Notes: generated by a model not told the origin, from the sequence alone. Positions 50,651 to 60,867 are shown, counted from the stretch's first letter. The stretch is 64,000 nucleotides of DNA from Ferrimonas kyonanensis DSM 18153 (GCF_000425405.1 NZ_AUDJ01000016.1:124001-188000); one strand, 5' to 3'. A program made the numbers and translations.

Positions 50651-51577
50651 ATGGATTATCTGCAGCAAGGGCTTCACGGTCTTGCAAAACTGCCACAAGC
50701 GGCCATTGCCCGCGTTCTTACCCTGTTGTTGGCTGTCTATGCCATCTATATCGCGTCTCAGTTGACCTGGATGTTGGTGCCTGAGACTCAGGAACAGGCG
50801 GCGGTATGGCGACCGTCGGTGCAACAGTCCGGCCAGAGCGGGGCGTTGGACTTGACCCCGGTGCAACGGTTGTCGCTGTTCGGCGATGTTGATAAGAGTA
50901 AAGAATCCAGCAAACCTAAGCCGGTGGACACCAGCCTGATCACCGATGCTCCTAAAACCACCCTGCGCATTTTGTTGACCGGCCTGGTGGCCAGTTCCGA
51001 GCAGGAGCGTGGCATCGCGGTGATCGAAAGTGCCGGCAGCCAGGAAACCTATGGCATCGGTGACAAGATTAAGAGCACTTCGGCCAGCCTGCACGAAGTG
51101 TATGCCGATCGCGCCATTATTGTGAATCGCGGTCGCTACGAAACCCTGATGCTGGACGGCATCGAATACAGCAAAACCATCTCCGAAGAGACCAAGAGGC
51201 TGAAGACCCGTTCTTCCGAGCCGCGGACTCAGGATATGCGCAATAATAATAAGGTGTCGGCGCAACTGGACGCCGCCCGCACGGATCTGCTGACCGATCC
51301 CGGTAAGCTGACCGACTACATCTCAATCAGTCCGGTGAAAGCGGACGGTGGCCTGAAAGGTTATCGCCTGAATCCCGGTAAAGACCGCGCCCTGTTTACC
51401 GATGCCGGATTGAAATCCGGTGATCTGGCGGTGGCCATCAATGGATATGATCTCACCCAGATGTCGGAGGCGATGCAGTTACTGGCGGAGTTGCCGGAGC
51501 TGACGGAAATGGCCGTGATGGTGGAGCGTGAAGGTCAACTTACTGAAATTATGTTTAGCCTGCCCAACCAAAAATGA
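50651..51577 (+). CDS. gspC: Type II secretion protein GspC (inner-membrane clamp)
   Basis: A 308-residue bitopic protein that links the inner-membrane platform to the secretin. It has one transmembrane helix near residues 20-40 (IARVLTLLLAVYAIYIASQL), a Pro-poor linker, the HR domain (LTPVQRLSLFGDV...TLRILLTGLVASSEQERGIAVIES) that contacts GspD, and a C-terminal PDZ domain (KGYRLNPGKDRALFTDAGLKSGDLAVAINGYDLTQ). First gene of a twelve-gene operon. Confidence 0.93.
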   Translation: MDYLQQGLHGLAKLPQAAIARVLTLLLAVYAIYIASQLTWMLVPETQEQAAVWRPSVQQSGQSGALDLTPVQRLSLFGDVDKSKESSKPKPVDTSLITDAPKTTLRILLTGLVASSEQERGIAVIESAGSQETYGIGDKIKSTSASLHEVYADRAIIVNRGRYETLMLDGIEYSKTISEETKRLKTRSSEPRTQDMRNNNKVSAQLDAARTDLLTDPGKLTDYISISPVKADGGLKGYRLNPGKDRALFTDAGLKSGDLAVAINGYDLTQMSEAMQLLAELPELTEMAVMVEREGQLTEIMFSLPNQK

Positions 51578-51597
51578 TCGAGGCTATGGGGAATACA

Positions 51598-53766
51598 ATG
51601 AAGACACACACACGCCGAACGCCTTGGATTCGCAATCGCATTGCTGCGGGTCTGATTGCCGGAGCTTCGATTTTTGCCATGGGTACGCCGGTGATGGCGG
51701 CTCAGTATGCGGCCAATTTTAAAGGGACAGACATTCAGGAATTTATCAATATTGTTGGTAAAAACCTGCAAAAAACCATCATCGTCGATCCGACGGTGCG
51801 CGGTAAAATCAATGTCCGCAGTTACGACCTGCTTAACGACGATCAGTATTACCAGTTCTTCCTCAGTGTGCTGCAGGTGTATGGCTACGCCGTGGTCGAA
51901 ATGGACGGCGACATCATCAAGGTAATCAAGGGCAAAGACGCCAAGAACGCCAACATTCGCGTCGCGGACGAAGAACGCCCCGGTGCCGGCGACGAAATGG
52001 TGACCCGCATCGTGCCGCTGTACAACGTCGAAGCCAAACAGTTGGCACCGCTGCTGCGCCAGCTCAATGACAACAGCGGCGGCGGTAACGTCGTTAACTA
52101 CGATCCTTCTAACGTACTGATGATCACCGGCCGTGCCGCGGTGGTGAACAAGCTGGTGGAGATCGTCAAGCGGGTCGATCTTCAGGGCGACACCAAGGTT
52201 CAGGTGGTGAAGCTGCAGTACGCCTCGGCGGCGGAGATGGTTCGCATCATCGATGCCTTGTACCGCAGTGGCGGCCAGCAAGGCAATGCCAGTGGCAGCA
52301 TTCCCAAGGTGGTGGCCGATGAGCGCACCAACTCAGTGGTGGTCAGTGGCGACGAGAAGGCCCGCAAGCGGGCGGTGCAGTTGGTGCACTCACTGGATCA
52401 GGATATGCGCAACTCAGGGAACACCCAGGTGTTCTACCTCAAGTACGCCCAGGCGGAGGAGTTGCAAGAGGTGTTGTCCGGCTTTGCCGACAGCCTGGAG
52501 AAGGCCGACGAGGCCTCTAAGGGCAGCAGCCGTTCCGGCAGCAAGAGCCAAGGCATCACCATCATGGCCCACGCCGATTCCAATGCCCTGGTGATCAACG
52601 CCCAACCGGATCAGATGCAGGAGCTGTCGAGCGTGATTCGTCAGCTGGACATTCGCCGCGCCCAGGTGCTGGTGGAAGCGATCATCGTCGAGATCGCCGA
52701 AGGCGACGACATCGCCTTTGGGGTGCAGATGTACTCCGAGGCCGGTGGCCTGACGCAGTTTAACAATGGTACCGGCGTCACCATCGGTGAGATCGGTGCC
52801 GGCCTGTGGGATGCGCGCGATCAGCCAGGTAGCACGGTATGTACCGGTGTCGATGGCCAGAACTGTACCACCAACCCGGATACCGATGGCGATATCTCCA
52901 CCCTGGCTGCGGCATTGGCCAAGGTCAACGGCATGGCCTGGGGTGTGCAGTTTGGTGACTTTGGGGCCTTGCTGCAGGCGGTGGCATCGGACACCAACTC
53001 CAACGTCCTGGCGACCCCGAGCATCACCACCCTGGACAACCAGGAAGCCAGCTTTATTGTCGGCGATGAGGTGCCGGTGATCACCGGTTCCGCTGCCAGC
53101 TCCGGCAACGACAACCCGTTCCAGACTGTAGAGCGCAAAGAGGTGGGCATCAAGCTGACCGTGCGGCCTCAGATCAACGAGGGTGACGCGGTGCAGATGG
53201 AGATCGTTCAGGAGACCTCCAACGTCAATGGCCGCACCTCGGTGGACGTGACCTTCGGTAAGCGTGAGCTGAAAACCACGGTTCTGGCGGATTCCGGCGA
53301 GACCATCGTCCTCGGTGGCTTGCTGAACGAAGACGTGCAGGAGAGTGTTTCCAAGGTGCCTTGGCTCGGTGACATCCCGTATCTGGGGGCGCTGTTTACC
53401 TCCACCAGCTCCAAGAAGACCAAGCGCAACCTGATGATCTTCATCAAGCCGACCATCATCCGTGATGGGGTCACCATGAATGGCCTGTCCGGTCGCAAGT
53501 ACAACTACATCCGCGCCGAGCAGTTGGCTCAGGATGAAGAGGGCGTGGCACTGATGCCGTACACTCAGGTACCGGTATTGCCAGAATGGGTCCAGCCTCA
53601 GAACCTGACCCCGGAAGCCAAGGCGATTCTGGACAACTACCAGAACGGCAATGACATGAATACGCCGATTCGTGATGACAGTGGCTGGATGAACGAGCAA
53701 CTGGATAGCCTCAAGAAAGACAAGACCAATGGCCTGGGCACCGACGTGCCGCCGGTCAAGGAGTAA
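51598..53766 (+). CDS. gspD: Type II secretion secretin GspD
   Basis: The outer-membrane channel subunit, 722 residues with signal peptide (about 1-38, ending VMAAQ). Domains in order are N0 (NFKGTDIQEFINIVGKNLQKTIIVDP), N1-N3 (including VVNYDPSNVLMITGRAAVVNKLVEIVKRVD and a Ser/Gly loop SKGSSRSGSKSQG), and the secretin domain with VPWLGDIPYLGALF and MIFIKPTIIRDG. The ATG at 51598 is chosen because GGGGAA precedes it; the frame opens at 51574 inside gspC. Confidence 0.95.
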   Translation: MKTHTRRTPWIRNRIAAGLIAGASIFAMGTPVMAAQYAANFKGTDIQEFINIVGKNLQKTIIVDPTVRGKINVRSYDLLNDDQYYQFFLSVLQVYGYAVVEMDGDIIKVIKGKDAKNANIRVADEERPGAGDEMVTRIVPLYNVEAKQLAPLLRQLNDNSGGGNVVNYDPSNVLMITGRAAVVNKLVEIVKRVDLQGDTKVQVVKLQYASAAEMVRIIDALYRSGGQQGNASGSIPKVVADERTNSVVVSGDEKARKRAVQLVHSLDQDMRNSGNTQVFYLKYAQAEELQEVLSGFADSLEKADEASKGSSRSGSKSQGITIMAHADSNALVINAQPDQMQELSSVIRQLDIRRAQVLVEAIIVEIAEGDDIAFGVQMYSEAGGLTQFNNGTGVTIGEIGAGLWDARDQPGSTVCTGVDGQNCTTNPDTDGDISTLAAALAKVNGMAWGVQFGDFGALLQAVASDTNSNVLATPSITTLDNQEASFIVGDEVPVITGSAASSGNDNPFQTVERKEVGIKLTVRPQINEGDAVQMEIVQETSNVNGRTSVDVTFGKRELKTTVLADSGETIVLGGLLNEDVQESVSKVPWLGDIPYLGALFTSTSSKKTKRNLMIFIKPTIIRDGVTMNGLSGRKYNYIRAEQLAQDEEGVALMPYTQVPVLPEWVQPQNLTPEAKAILDNYQNGNDMNTPIRDDSGWMNEQLDSLKKDKTNGLGTDVPPVKE

Positions 53767-53769
53767 TTC

Positions 53770-55341
53770 ATGAGTGAGTCGACCCACAATGACGCACTCG
53801 AGCAGGCTTTAGAGCAGGCGGAACTGGACACCGAAGCGGTGGCGGCAGATGTCGACACCGACGACGAGTTGGACGCGGGTGGTCAGCGCCTGCCGTTTGC
53901 CTTTGCCCGCCGTTTCAGCCTGGTGCTGGATGAGCTGGAGTCCGGCGAGCTGGTGCTCAGCTATGGACCGGATTGCACGCCCAAGGCGATGCTGGAGGCC
54001 CGCCGCATTGCCGGTGGCGTCATCAAGCTGCAACCCTTGGATCAGACCGCCTTCGAGCTGAAGCTGACCGAGGTGTACCAGCAGGACAGCTCCGAAGCCC
54101 AGCAGCTGATGGAAGACATCGGCAAGGACGATGATCTGACCTCGTTGGCGGATGAGTTGCCGGAAACCGAAGACCTGTTGGATGCCGAGGACGATGCGCC
54201 GATAATTCGGTTGATCAACGCCCTGCTGTCGGAAGCGATCAAGGTTGGTGCGTCGGACATTCACGTCGAAACCTACGAGAAAGAGTTGGTGGTGCGGTTC
54301 CGCGTCGACGGCGTACTGCGTGAAGTGCTGAAACAACAGCGCAAGATCAGCTCGTTGCTGGTGTCGCGAATCAAGGTAATGGCCCGTCTCGACATCGCCG
54401 AGAAGCGGGTGCCTCAGGATGGTCGTATCTCGTTGCGCATTGGCGGCCGGGCCGTGGATGTGCGAGTGTCTACCATGCCTGGATCTCGCGGTGAGCGGGT
54501 GGTGCTGCGTCTGTTGGATAAAAACCAGGCGATGCTGAACCTCAAACAACTGGGGATGAGCAAGCCGATTCGGGACCAGTTCGATGAATTGATCCGCAAG
54601 CCTCACGGCATTTTGCTGGTCACCGGCCCCACCGGCTCTGGTAAGTCCACCACCCTGTATGCCGGTCTGACCGAAATCAACAGCCGCGACCGCAACATCC
54701 TGACCGTCGAAGATCCCATCGAATACGAAATCGAGGGCATCGGCCAGACTCAGGTGAATACCAAAGTTGACATGACCTTTGCCCGCGGCCTGCGGGCGAT
54801 TCTGCGTCAGGATCCGGACGTGGTGATGGTGGGTGAGATTCGGGACTTGGAAACGGGTTCCATTGCGGTTCAGGCGTCTCTGACCGGTCACCTGGTGATG
54901 TCGACGCTGCACACCAATACCGCCGCCGGTGCCATTACCCGATTGCAGGACATGGGGGTGGAGCCGTTCCTGGTGTCCTCTTCGTTGCTGGGCGTATTGG
55001 CGCAGCGATTGATCCGGACTCTGTGCAAAGAGTGTAAGCAGCCCCATGAAACCAATGCCCGTGAGATGGATCTGCTGGGGCTGTCTCAGCCAGCCACCAT
55101 CTATCGAGCCTGTGGCTGTGACGCCTGTAACCAGACCGGTTACCGTGGTCGGACCGGTATCCATGAATTGCTGGTGGTGGACGACGCCATCCGCGAATTG
55201 ATTCATGGTGGCCGCGGTGAACTGGCCATCGAGAAATACGTTCGCCAGTCGGTGCCGTCCATTCGCGCCGACGGTTGCTTTAAAGTGCTTGAGGGCCAGA
55301 CCACCTTGGAAGAGGTGCTTCGGGTCACTCGGGAGGAGTAA
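53770..55341 (+). CDS. gspE: Type II secretion ATPase GspE
   Basis: A 523-residue cytoplasmic AAA-type ATPase that powers pseudopilus assembly. The first 40 residues are unusually acidic. The N1E/N2E domain is followed by Walker [11 protein letters not shown] (about residue 285), the Asp box [15 protein letters not shown], Walker [16 protein letters not shown] and a zinc module with CKEC and CGCDAC. It starts 3 bases after the gspD stop codon. Confidence 0.96.
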   Translation: MSESTHNDALEQALEQAELDTEAVAADVDTDDELDAGGQRLPFAFARRFSLVLDELESGELVLSYGPDCTPKAMLEARRIAGGVIKLQPLDQTAFELKLTEVYQQDSSEAQQLMEDIGKDDDLTSLADELPETEDLLDAEDDAPIIRLINALLSEAIKVGASDIHVETYEKELVVRFRVDGVLREVLKQQRKISSLLVSRIKVMARLDIAEKRVPQDGRISLRIGGRAVDVRVSTMPGSRGERVVLRLLDKNQAMLNLKQLGMSKPIRDQFDELIRKPHGILLVTGPTGSGKSTTLYAGLTEINSRDRNILTVEDPIEYEIEGIGQTQVNTKVDMTFARGLRAILRQDPDVVMVGEIRDLETGSIAVQASLTGHLVMSTLHTNTAAGAITRLQDMGVEPFLVSSSLLGVLAQRLIRTLCKECKQPHETNAREMDLLGLSQPATIYRACGCDACNQTGYRGRTGIHELLVVDDAIRELIHGGRGELAIEKYVRQSVPSIRADGCFKVLEGQTTLEEVLRVTREE

Positions 55342-55344
55342 AGC

Positions 55345-56562
55345 ATGGCGGCGTTTGAATATAAGGCCATGGACAGCCGTGGCCGGCAGGTGAAAGGGGT
55401 AATCGAAGCCGATACCGCCCGCCAGGCCCGCAGTCAGCTGCGTGAAAAGCAGTTGGTGCCACTGGACATTCAGGTGGCCGCGGCTCGGGAAAAGAGCAAG
55501 CAGACGGCTTCCTTCACCTTGTTTAAACACAAGCTGTCCACGTCGGACCTGGCGATGCTGACGCGGCAACTGTCGACGCTGGTGGCCGGTGGCCTGCCTA
55601 TCGAAGAAGCGCTGAAGGCGGTTGCCGAACAGAGTGAGCAGCCGAAAACCAAAAGCATGGTGATGTCGGTGCGCTCCAAGGTGGTGGAAGGTTACTCGCT
55701 GGCCGAGTCGATGCGCGAATTCCCCCACATCTTCGACGAGTTGTATGTGGCCATGGTGGCCTCCGGTGAGAAATCCGGCCACCTGGAAGTGGTGCTGGAG
55801 CGGTTGGCCGACTACAAGGAGCGCCAGCAGGAACTCAATTCCAAACTGATTCAGGCCATGGTCTACCCCATCATCCTGACTCTGGTGGCCATCGGCGTGG
55901 TGTCTTTCCTGTTGGTGGCGGTGGTGCCTCAGGTGGTAGAGCAGTTCAGCTCCATGGGCCAGTCGCTGCCGTGGACCACCCAGCTGTTGATCGATTCCTC
56001 GGAATTTTTACAGAACTGGGGCCTCTATATACTAGGGGTGATCCTGGTGGCGGTGATCGGCTTTAAGCAGTCGCTGCGCAATCGGGACCTGAAGGTGAAA
56101 TGGCATACTACGGTGTTGAAATTGCCGGTGGTAGGCCGGGTCGCCCGCGGCCTGAATACCGCCCGCTTCGCCCGGACCCTGAGCACCCTGTCGGCGTCGG
56201 GGGTGCCGTTGCTGGAAGCGATGAGCATCGCTTCGGACGTGTTGCTGAACCTTAGGGTGCGCGACGCCGTTGCCGAAGCCACCACCAAGGTTCGTGAAGG
56301 GGCCAGCCTGCGCGCCTCCCTGCAGCACACCAAGCTGTTTCCGCCGATGATGTTGCATATGATTGCCTCCGGTGAGAAATCCGGTGAGCTGGACAACATG
56401 CTGGCTCGGGCCGCCGACAACCAGGACCGGGAGTTTGAAACCCTGGTCAGTGTGGCTCTGGCGGTGTTGCAGCCGTTGATCGTGGTGACCATGGCCGGCG
56501 TGGTGCTGTTTATTGTGGTGTCCATCATGCAACCGATGATGGCAATGAATACCCTAATTTAA
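55345..56562 (+). CDS. gspF: Type II secretion inner-membrane platform protein GspF
   Basis: A 405-residue polytopic protein with two cytoplasmic repeats and three transmembrane helices. The repeats are visible as MVASGEKSGHLEVVLERLADY and MIASGEKSGELDNMLARAADN. It probably rotates or positions pseudopilins during assembly. It starts 3 bases after gspE. Confidence 0.96.
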   Translation: MAAFEYKAMDSRGRQVKGVIEADTARQARSQLREKQLVPLDIQVAAAREKSKQTASFTLFKHKLSTSDLAMLTRQLSTLVAGGLPIEEALKAVAEQSEQPKTKSMVMSVRSKVVEGYSLAESMREFPHIFDELYVAMVASGEKSGHLEVVLERLADYKERQQELNSKLIQAMVYPIILTLVAIGVVSFLLVAVVPQVVEQFSSMGQSLPWTTQLLIDSSEFLQNWGLYILGVILVAVIGFKQSLRNRDLKVKWHTTVLKLPVVGRVARGLNTARFARTLSTLSASGVPLLEAMSIASDVLLNLRVRDAVAEATTKVREGASLRASLQHTKLFPPMMLHMIASGEKSGELDNMLARAADNQDREFETLVSVALAVLQPLIVVTMAGVVLFIVVSIMQPMMAMNTLI

Positions 56563-56583
56563 TTACGTCTTTAGAGGTCAGAA

Positions 56584-57021
56584 ATGAGAAACAAACATAA
56601 CCGTCAACGCGGTTTTACCCTGCTGGAAGTGATGGTGGTACTGGTGATCATCGGCATTATGGCGTCGATGATTGCCCCCAACCTGATGGGCTCCAAGGAC
56701 AAGGCTGACATTCAGAAGGCGGTGGCGGACATCGTGTCGCTGGAAAACGCCATGGACATGTACCGCCTGGACAACAACATCTACCCCACCACCGAGCAGG
56801 GGGTGACTGCGTTGGTGAACCGCCCCAACTTCTCCCCGGAGCCACGCAGCTACCGTGAAGGTGGTTACATCAAGCGCCTGCCTAAGGATCCCTGGGGCAA
56901 CGATTACGTGTTGCTGAGTCCAGGCGAGAAAGGTCGCTTTGACCTGTGCTCTGCCGGTCCGGACTTCCAGCTCGGTTCTGAAGATGACATCTGCAACTGG
57001 AACCTGACGGACTACCAGTAA
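56584..57021 (+). CDS. gspG: Major pseudopilin GspG
   Basis: A 145-residue prepilin. The leader ends in RQRG and the processed protein begins FTLLEVMVVLVIIGIMASMIAPNLMG, with Glu5 that guides assembly. The C-terminal domain has the calcium-binding loop region DPWGNDYVLLSPGEKGRFDLCSAGPDFQLGSEDDICNW. Main subunit of the pseudopilus. The prepilin peptidase gene (gspO/pilD) is not in this window. Confidence 0.97.
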   Translation: MRNKHNRQRGFTLLEVMVVLVIIGIMASMIAPNLMGSKDKADIQKAVADIVSLENAMDMYRLDNNIYPTTEQGVTALVNRPNFSPEPRSYREGGYIKRLPKDPWGNDYVLLSPGEKGRFDLCSAGPDFQLGSEDDICNWNLTDYQ

Positions 57022-57605
57022 TGCGGATCTCGCCTCGGCACCAGTCGGGATTTACCCTGCTGGAGATCATGTTAGTGCTGGTGCTGATTGGGGTGGCCGC
57101 CATGTCGGTGACCCTGACGGTGGGCGGCGATCCACGCCAGGAGGCGTTGGATAAGGCCGCCAATGAGTTTGCTTCTGTGGTGTCCATGGCTCTGGAGGAG
57201 TCGGTGCTGTCCGGTCAGGAAGTGGGCGTGGTGGTGGAAGAGGATCACTATTTCTTTGCCCGCTTCAATGTCGATAAGGACGACTGGGAACCGCTGCAGG
57301 CGGAACGCCTGTACCGGGAGCGGCAGATGCCGGAAGGGGTGCTATTGAGCCTGTCTATTGAAGGCATGCCGCTGGCACAGTCCGATGAAGAGGATGAGAG
57401 CGAGTTCGGCTTGGATGAATCGCTGTTTGAAAAATCGGACGAGGAGAGGAAAAACAATCCTGAGCCGCAACTGTTGATCCTGCCCTCCGGGGAGATCACC
57501 CCATTCTCCCTCCAGTTTGAAGACGACACGGTGCGTCCCACCCTGATGATTGAACTGGAAGGCAATGCCATCGGTGACATCGTACGCCTGGAGGAGGAGC
57601 AGTGA
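57021..57605 (+). CDS. gspH: Minor pseudopilin GspH
   Basis: A 194-residue prepilin with the cleavage motif QSGFTLLEIMLVLVLIGVAAMS and Glu5. The C-terminal domain has a highly acidic stretch (QSDEEDESEFGLDESLFEKSDEERKNN) that looks flexible. Its ATG overlaps the last base of gspG (TAATG) and its end overlaps gspI by 4 bases. Confidence 0.9.
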   Translation: MRISPRHQSGFTLLEIMLVLVLIGVAAMSVTLTVGGDPRQEALDKAANEFASVVSMALEESVLSGQEVGVVVEEDHYFFARFNVDKDDWEPLQAERLYRERQMPEGVLLSLSIEGMPLAQSDEEDESEFGLDESLFEKSDEERKNNPEPQLLILPSGEITPFSLQFEDDTVRPTLMIELEGNAIGDIVRLEEEQ

Positions 57606-57970
57606 AGCACCGCGGCTTTACCCTGTTGGAGGTGATGGTGGCCCTGGCGGTATTTGCCATGGCCGCGATTGCGGTGGTCAAGAGCGCCGGTGAGCAACTG
57701 GCGGCGGTGCCGATACTGCGAGAGAAAACGTTTGCCACCTTTGTGGCTCACAACCGCATGGTGGATGCGCGGTTGGAATCGGCGTTCCCCGAGCTGGGTA
57801 ACAGTAAAAAGGGCCGGGTAGAACTGGCAGACCAGCAGTGGTACTGGCGCCAGGAAGTGATCAAGACCGGTGACGAGGAGTTCCGGGCCATTCGAATTAA
57901 AGTCAGCCTGGATCCTGGTTTTGACCCCATCATCAGCGAGGTGACCACCTATGTGGCCAAACCGGACTAA
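57602..57970 (+). CDS. gspI: Minor pseudopilin GspI
   Basis: A 122-residue prepilin (HRGFTLLEVMVALAVFAMAAIAV) that forms the pseudopilus tip with GspJ and GspK. The start is GTG at 57602, overlapping the gspH stop. Its 3' end overlaps gspJ by 20 bases. Confidence 0.92.
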   Translation: MKHRGFTLLEVMVALAVFAMAAIAVVKSAGEQLAAVPILREKTFATFVAHNRMVDARLESAFPELGNSKKGRVELADQQWYWRQEVIKTGDEEFRAIRIKVSLDPGFDPIISEVTTYVAKPD

Positions 57971-58676
57971 GGTCTCCGGCTTTACCCTGCTGGAGATGCT
58001 GTTGGCGATGGCGATCTTTGCCCTGCTTGGGGTGGCCACGGCCGGGGTGTTGACCAATGTGCTGTCGGTGAATGAGACCAGCGAGACTCACCATCTGCGG
58101 CTAAAGCAGGTTCAGCGGGCCATGTCGCTGATGCAAAGGGATTTTGAGCAGATGGTCATGCGTCCGGTCCGCGGCGAAGGCGCCGAGCCCAGCGATTCTA
58201 ACTATCAGTTTGGCGATGGCTGGATCGACTCCGATGCCGACGGCATCAGTTTTTACCGATTGGGGTGGCTTAACCCCAGAGGCCAGCTGCCACGAGGCAC
58301 CTTGCAGCAAGTGGGCTACCGGTTGCAGGAGAATCAACTGCAGCGGTTGCATCACATCTATCCGGATCCCATAGAGGGAGACGATCCCCAGGAACTGGTG
58401 TTGCTGGACAAGGTGGTGGATCTGAAATTTGCCTTCTATGTGGACGACAAATGGCAGACCAAACTCAATGGCAGCCCGCTGGCCCGGGCGGTGTCGGTAA
58501 AGATGGAGTTGGAAGATTTTGGCGAAGTGGAGCGTCGTTTCCTGCTGCCGGATGGCGTCGGCAGTGCGCAGAATGACGACAGTAACGGCGGCAATAATAA
58601 CGGTGGCAACAACGGCGGCAGTAATGGCGGCGATAATGGTGATAACAACTCCGGCGGCAACGAGGAGGGCAACTGA
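57951..58676 (+). CDS. gspJ: Minor pseudopilin GspJ with Asn/Gly-rich tail
   Basis: A 241-residue prepilin (VSGFTLLEMLLAMAIFALLGVAT) of the tip complex. After a normal GspJ body (QRAMSLMQRDFEQMVMRPVR, DGISFYRLGWLNPRGQLPRGTLQQVGYRL) it ends in a low-complexity tail of about 35 residues made almost only of Asn, Gly, Asp and Ser (positions 58575-58673). The tail is unusual for this family. The gene starts inside gspI. Confidence 0.9.
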   Translation: MWPNRTKVSGFTLLEMLLAMAIFALLGVATAGVLTNVLSVNETSETHHLRLKQVQRAMSLMQRDFEQMVMRPVRGEGAEPSDSNYQFGDGWIDSDADGISFYRLGWLNPRGQLPRGTLQQVGYRLQENQLQRLHHIYPDPIEGDDPQELVLLDKVVDLKFAFYVDDKWQTKLNGSPLARAVSVKMELEDFGEVERRFLLPDGVGSAQNDDSNGGNNNGGNNGGSNGGDNGDNNSGGNEEGN

Positions 58677-58678
58677 GG

Positions 58679-59671
58679 GTGAAACGACAACAGGGCATCG
58701 CCCTTCTCACCGTGTTGCTGGTGTTGGCCGTGATGACCACCATCGCCGCTTCGTTCAGCGAACGCAGCCGATTGGCGGTGCGACGCACGGTCAACCATAA
58801 CCAGTATGAGCAGGCCTATTGGTTTGCCCTGTCGGCGGAGGAGTTGGCCAAGCGAGCGCTGAAGCAGGATATGGAAGACGCCGACGGCACCGTCCACCTG
58901 CAGCAGTATTGGGCCACCGCCGATGTGATCTACCCGGTCGAGGGCGGTCAGATCATCGGTCATCTGGATGACATGCGCAGCTGTTTTAACATCAATGCGT
59001 TGTCTCAGGGGTTAACCGACGACGAGAAAAAGGCCAATCCGAACCAGAAGCCGATGGTGCAGAAGCAGTTTCAGGCGATGTTGGAAGACATCGGGTTTGA
59101 TCTCTACATGGCGGAGATGGCGGCGGAGCGACTGCACGATTACCTGGATGCGGATGACCGTACTCAGGGCAGCTATGGTGCCGAAGACGCGGACTACGAA
59201 GCGAGGGAAGTGCCCTACCGTGCCGCCAACCAGCCAATGTGGCACCACAGCGAGATGCGGGCGGTACTGGGGATCAGCCAGCCGATGTACAAAGCGCTCA
59301 AGGATTACGTGTGCGTGATCCCCGGGGATTCGACTCAGATCGTGAACGTTAACACCGTGCCGGTAGAACGGGCGTCGTTGCTGGTGGGCATGTTCAATGG
59401 TGAGCTGAGTCGTTCACAAGTGGAAGATTTGATTGGCAACCGTCCCCAGGACGGTTGGGAAAGCATTGACAAGTTTTGGGAAGAATCGGCGGTGCAGGGT
59501 GTCAAGCTGGATGACAAAGCCAAGAGCAGCTTTGTGGTCGACAGCAGTCATTTTCGATTCCGTGGCGCCGCCAAGGTGGATAACACCATCTTCCGGCTTG
59601 AGAGTATTTTACAGCGGTCGGGAGGCACCCAATTTGTGGTGTTGACCCGACAGTATGGAGGCCAACAGTGA
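58679..59671 (+). CDS. gspK: Minor pseudopilin GspK
   Basis: A 330-residue tip pseudopilin. Its leader site QQGIALLTVLLVLAVMTTIA lacks Glu5, as expected for GspK, which caps the pseudopilus. The large helical insertion domain follows (NHNQYEQAYWFALSAEELAKRALKQDM, SCFNINALSQ). The start is GTG at 58679, three bases after the gspJ stop begins to be followed by GGGT. Its end overlaps gspL by 4 bases. Confidence 0.93.
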   Translation: MKRQQGIALLTVLLVLAVMTTIAASFSERSRLAVRRTVNHNQYEQAYWFALSAEELAKRALKQDMEDADGTVHLQQYWATADVIYPVEGGQIIGHLDDMRSCFNINALSQGLTDDEKKANPNQKPMVQKQFQAMLEDIGFDLYMAEMAAERLHDYLDADDRTQGSYGAEDADYEAREVPYRAANQPMWHHSEMRAVLGISQPMYKALKDYVCVIPGDSTQIVNVNTVPVERASLLVGMFNGELSRSQVEDLIGNRPQDGWESIDKFWEESAVQGVKLDDKAKSSFVVDSSHFRFRGAAKVDNTIFRLESILQRSGGTQFVVLTRQYGGQQ

Positions 59672-60867
59672 GCGAACGATTAGTGGTGCGTCTGGGCGAG
59701 CGTGCCGATGCGCCCATTAGCTGGATAACCTGGTCAGAGGAGCAGCAGGCGGTCATTGGATCCGGGGTGTTGCGCAATGCCTCGGCTCTGTCCAGCCTGA
59801 CTGAGCGAGCCGGCGGTCGGCCGGTGGATGTATTGGTGGACTCCAGTGCCTTGACCCTGACTCAGGTGACCCTGCCCGCCAAGATGGCCCGTCAGGCCAT
59901 TAAGGGCCTGCCGTTTATGCTGGAGGATGAGCTGGCCGAAGACGTGGATAAGCTCCATTTTGTCACCGGCGAGCGTGACGGTGACGAGTTGGCGGTCAGC
60001 GTGGTCAGTCATCAGCAGATGGCGACCTGGTTAAACTGGCTCGGCGATGCCGAACTGGTGCCGAATCGCATCGTGCCGGACGTGCTGGCCCTGCCGTGTC
60101 CCTCTGCCTGCAGCGGTGCAGTGATGCAGTTGGAACAGCAATGGCTGTGCCGATTTGGCCTGGGGGGCAGTTGCATCGATCTGGACTGGTTGCCGATGGT
60201 GGCCGCCGAACATGCAGATACCGAGCAGCCGACGGCCATCGCCACCTTTACCCCGGCACCGGCGGCCATCGACGGCATCGACTGGCAATATCAGCAGTTG
60301 GAACTGCCGATGCAGGTATTGGCTCAGGGTATGGCCCAGTCGCGTTGCAACCTGCTCAGCGGTGAGTATGCCCCCAAGCGTGAATATGGCCGGGTCTGGC
60401 AGATCTGGGGCAAGGTGGCGGCGGTGGCGGTGGTGACCCTGTTATTGTCCATTGCCTATCAGGGCATGCAGTGGTATCAGCTCGACAGTAAGCGGGCGGC
60501 GGTCCGGGCCGAGTCCGATGCCATCTACAAGCGACTGTTCCCCAACGAGCGGGTGAACGCGGCGCTGCATCCAAGTCAGCTGATGGCGTCTAAGGTGCGC
60601 TCCCTGGGCGGTGGCAGTCAAAAGGGGCAGTTGCTGACCATGTTTGTGCAGTTGCAACCGGCCTTTGCCGCCATTCCCGATCTGAAGCCGGTGTCGCTGC
60701 GCTACAACGCCGATCGTGGCGAGATCAGATTGCAGGTTAATGCCAAGAGTTTCGCTCAGTTTGAACAGTTTCAGCAGCACGCCGGTGGCCAGTTTGTGGT
60801 GGAAACCGGGGCGATGAACAATGAGGAGCAGGGGGTCAGTGGCGCCCTGACGGTGAGGACACGATGA
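59668..60867 (+). CDS. gspL: Type II secretion protein GspL
   Basis: A 399-residue bitopic protein that recruits GspE to the membrane. The N-terminal two-thirds is an actin-like cytoplasmic domain (VDVLVDSSALTLTQVTLPAKMARQAIKGLPFMLEDELAEDVDKLHFV). One transmembrane helix (VAAVAVVTLLLSIAYQGMQWYQL) leads to a ferredoxin-like periplasmic domain. The start is GTG at 59668, overlapping the gspK stop. Its end overlaps gspM (ATGATG) by 4 bases. Confidence 0.92.
   Translation: MSERLVVRLGERADAPISWITWSEEQQAVIGSGVLRNASALSSLTERAGGRPVDVLVDSSALTLTQVTLPAKMARQAIKGLPFMLEDELAEDVDKLHFVTGERDGDELAVSVVSHQQMATWLNWLGDAELVPNRIVPDVLALPCPSACSGAVMQLEQQWLCRFGLGGSCIDLDWLPMVAAEHADTEQPTAIATFTPAPAAIDGIDWQYQQLELPMQVLAQGMAQSRCNLLSGEYAPKREYGRVWQIWGKVAAVAVVTLLLSIAYQGMQWYQLDSKRAAVRAESDAIYKRLFPNERVNAALHPSQLMASKVRSLGGGSQKGQLLTMFVQLQPAFAAIPDLKPVSLRYNADRGEIRLQVNAKSFAQFEQFQQHAGGQFVVETGAMNNEEQGVSGALTVRTR

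Noticed and set aside
52414-53787. 457-codon open frame antisense to gspD
   Set aside because: Shadow of the secretin gene; no start signal or recognisable domain.
53809-55782. 657-codon open frame antisense to gspE-gspF
   Set aside because: Opposite two certain genes; composition rich in His, Gln and Arg is typical of a shadow frame.
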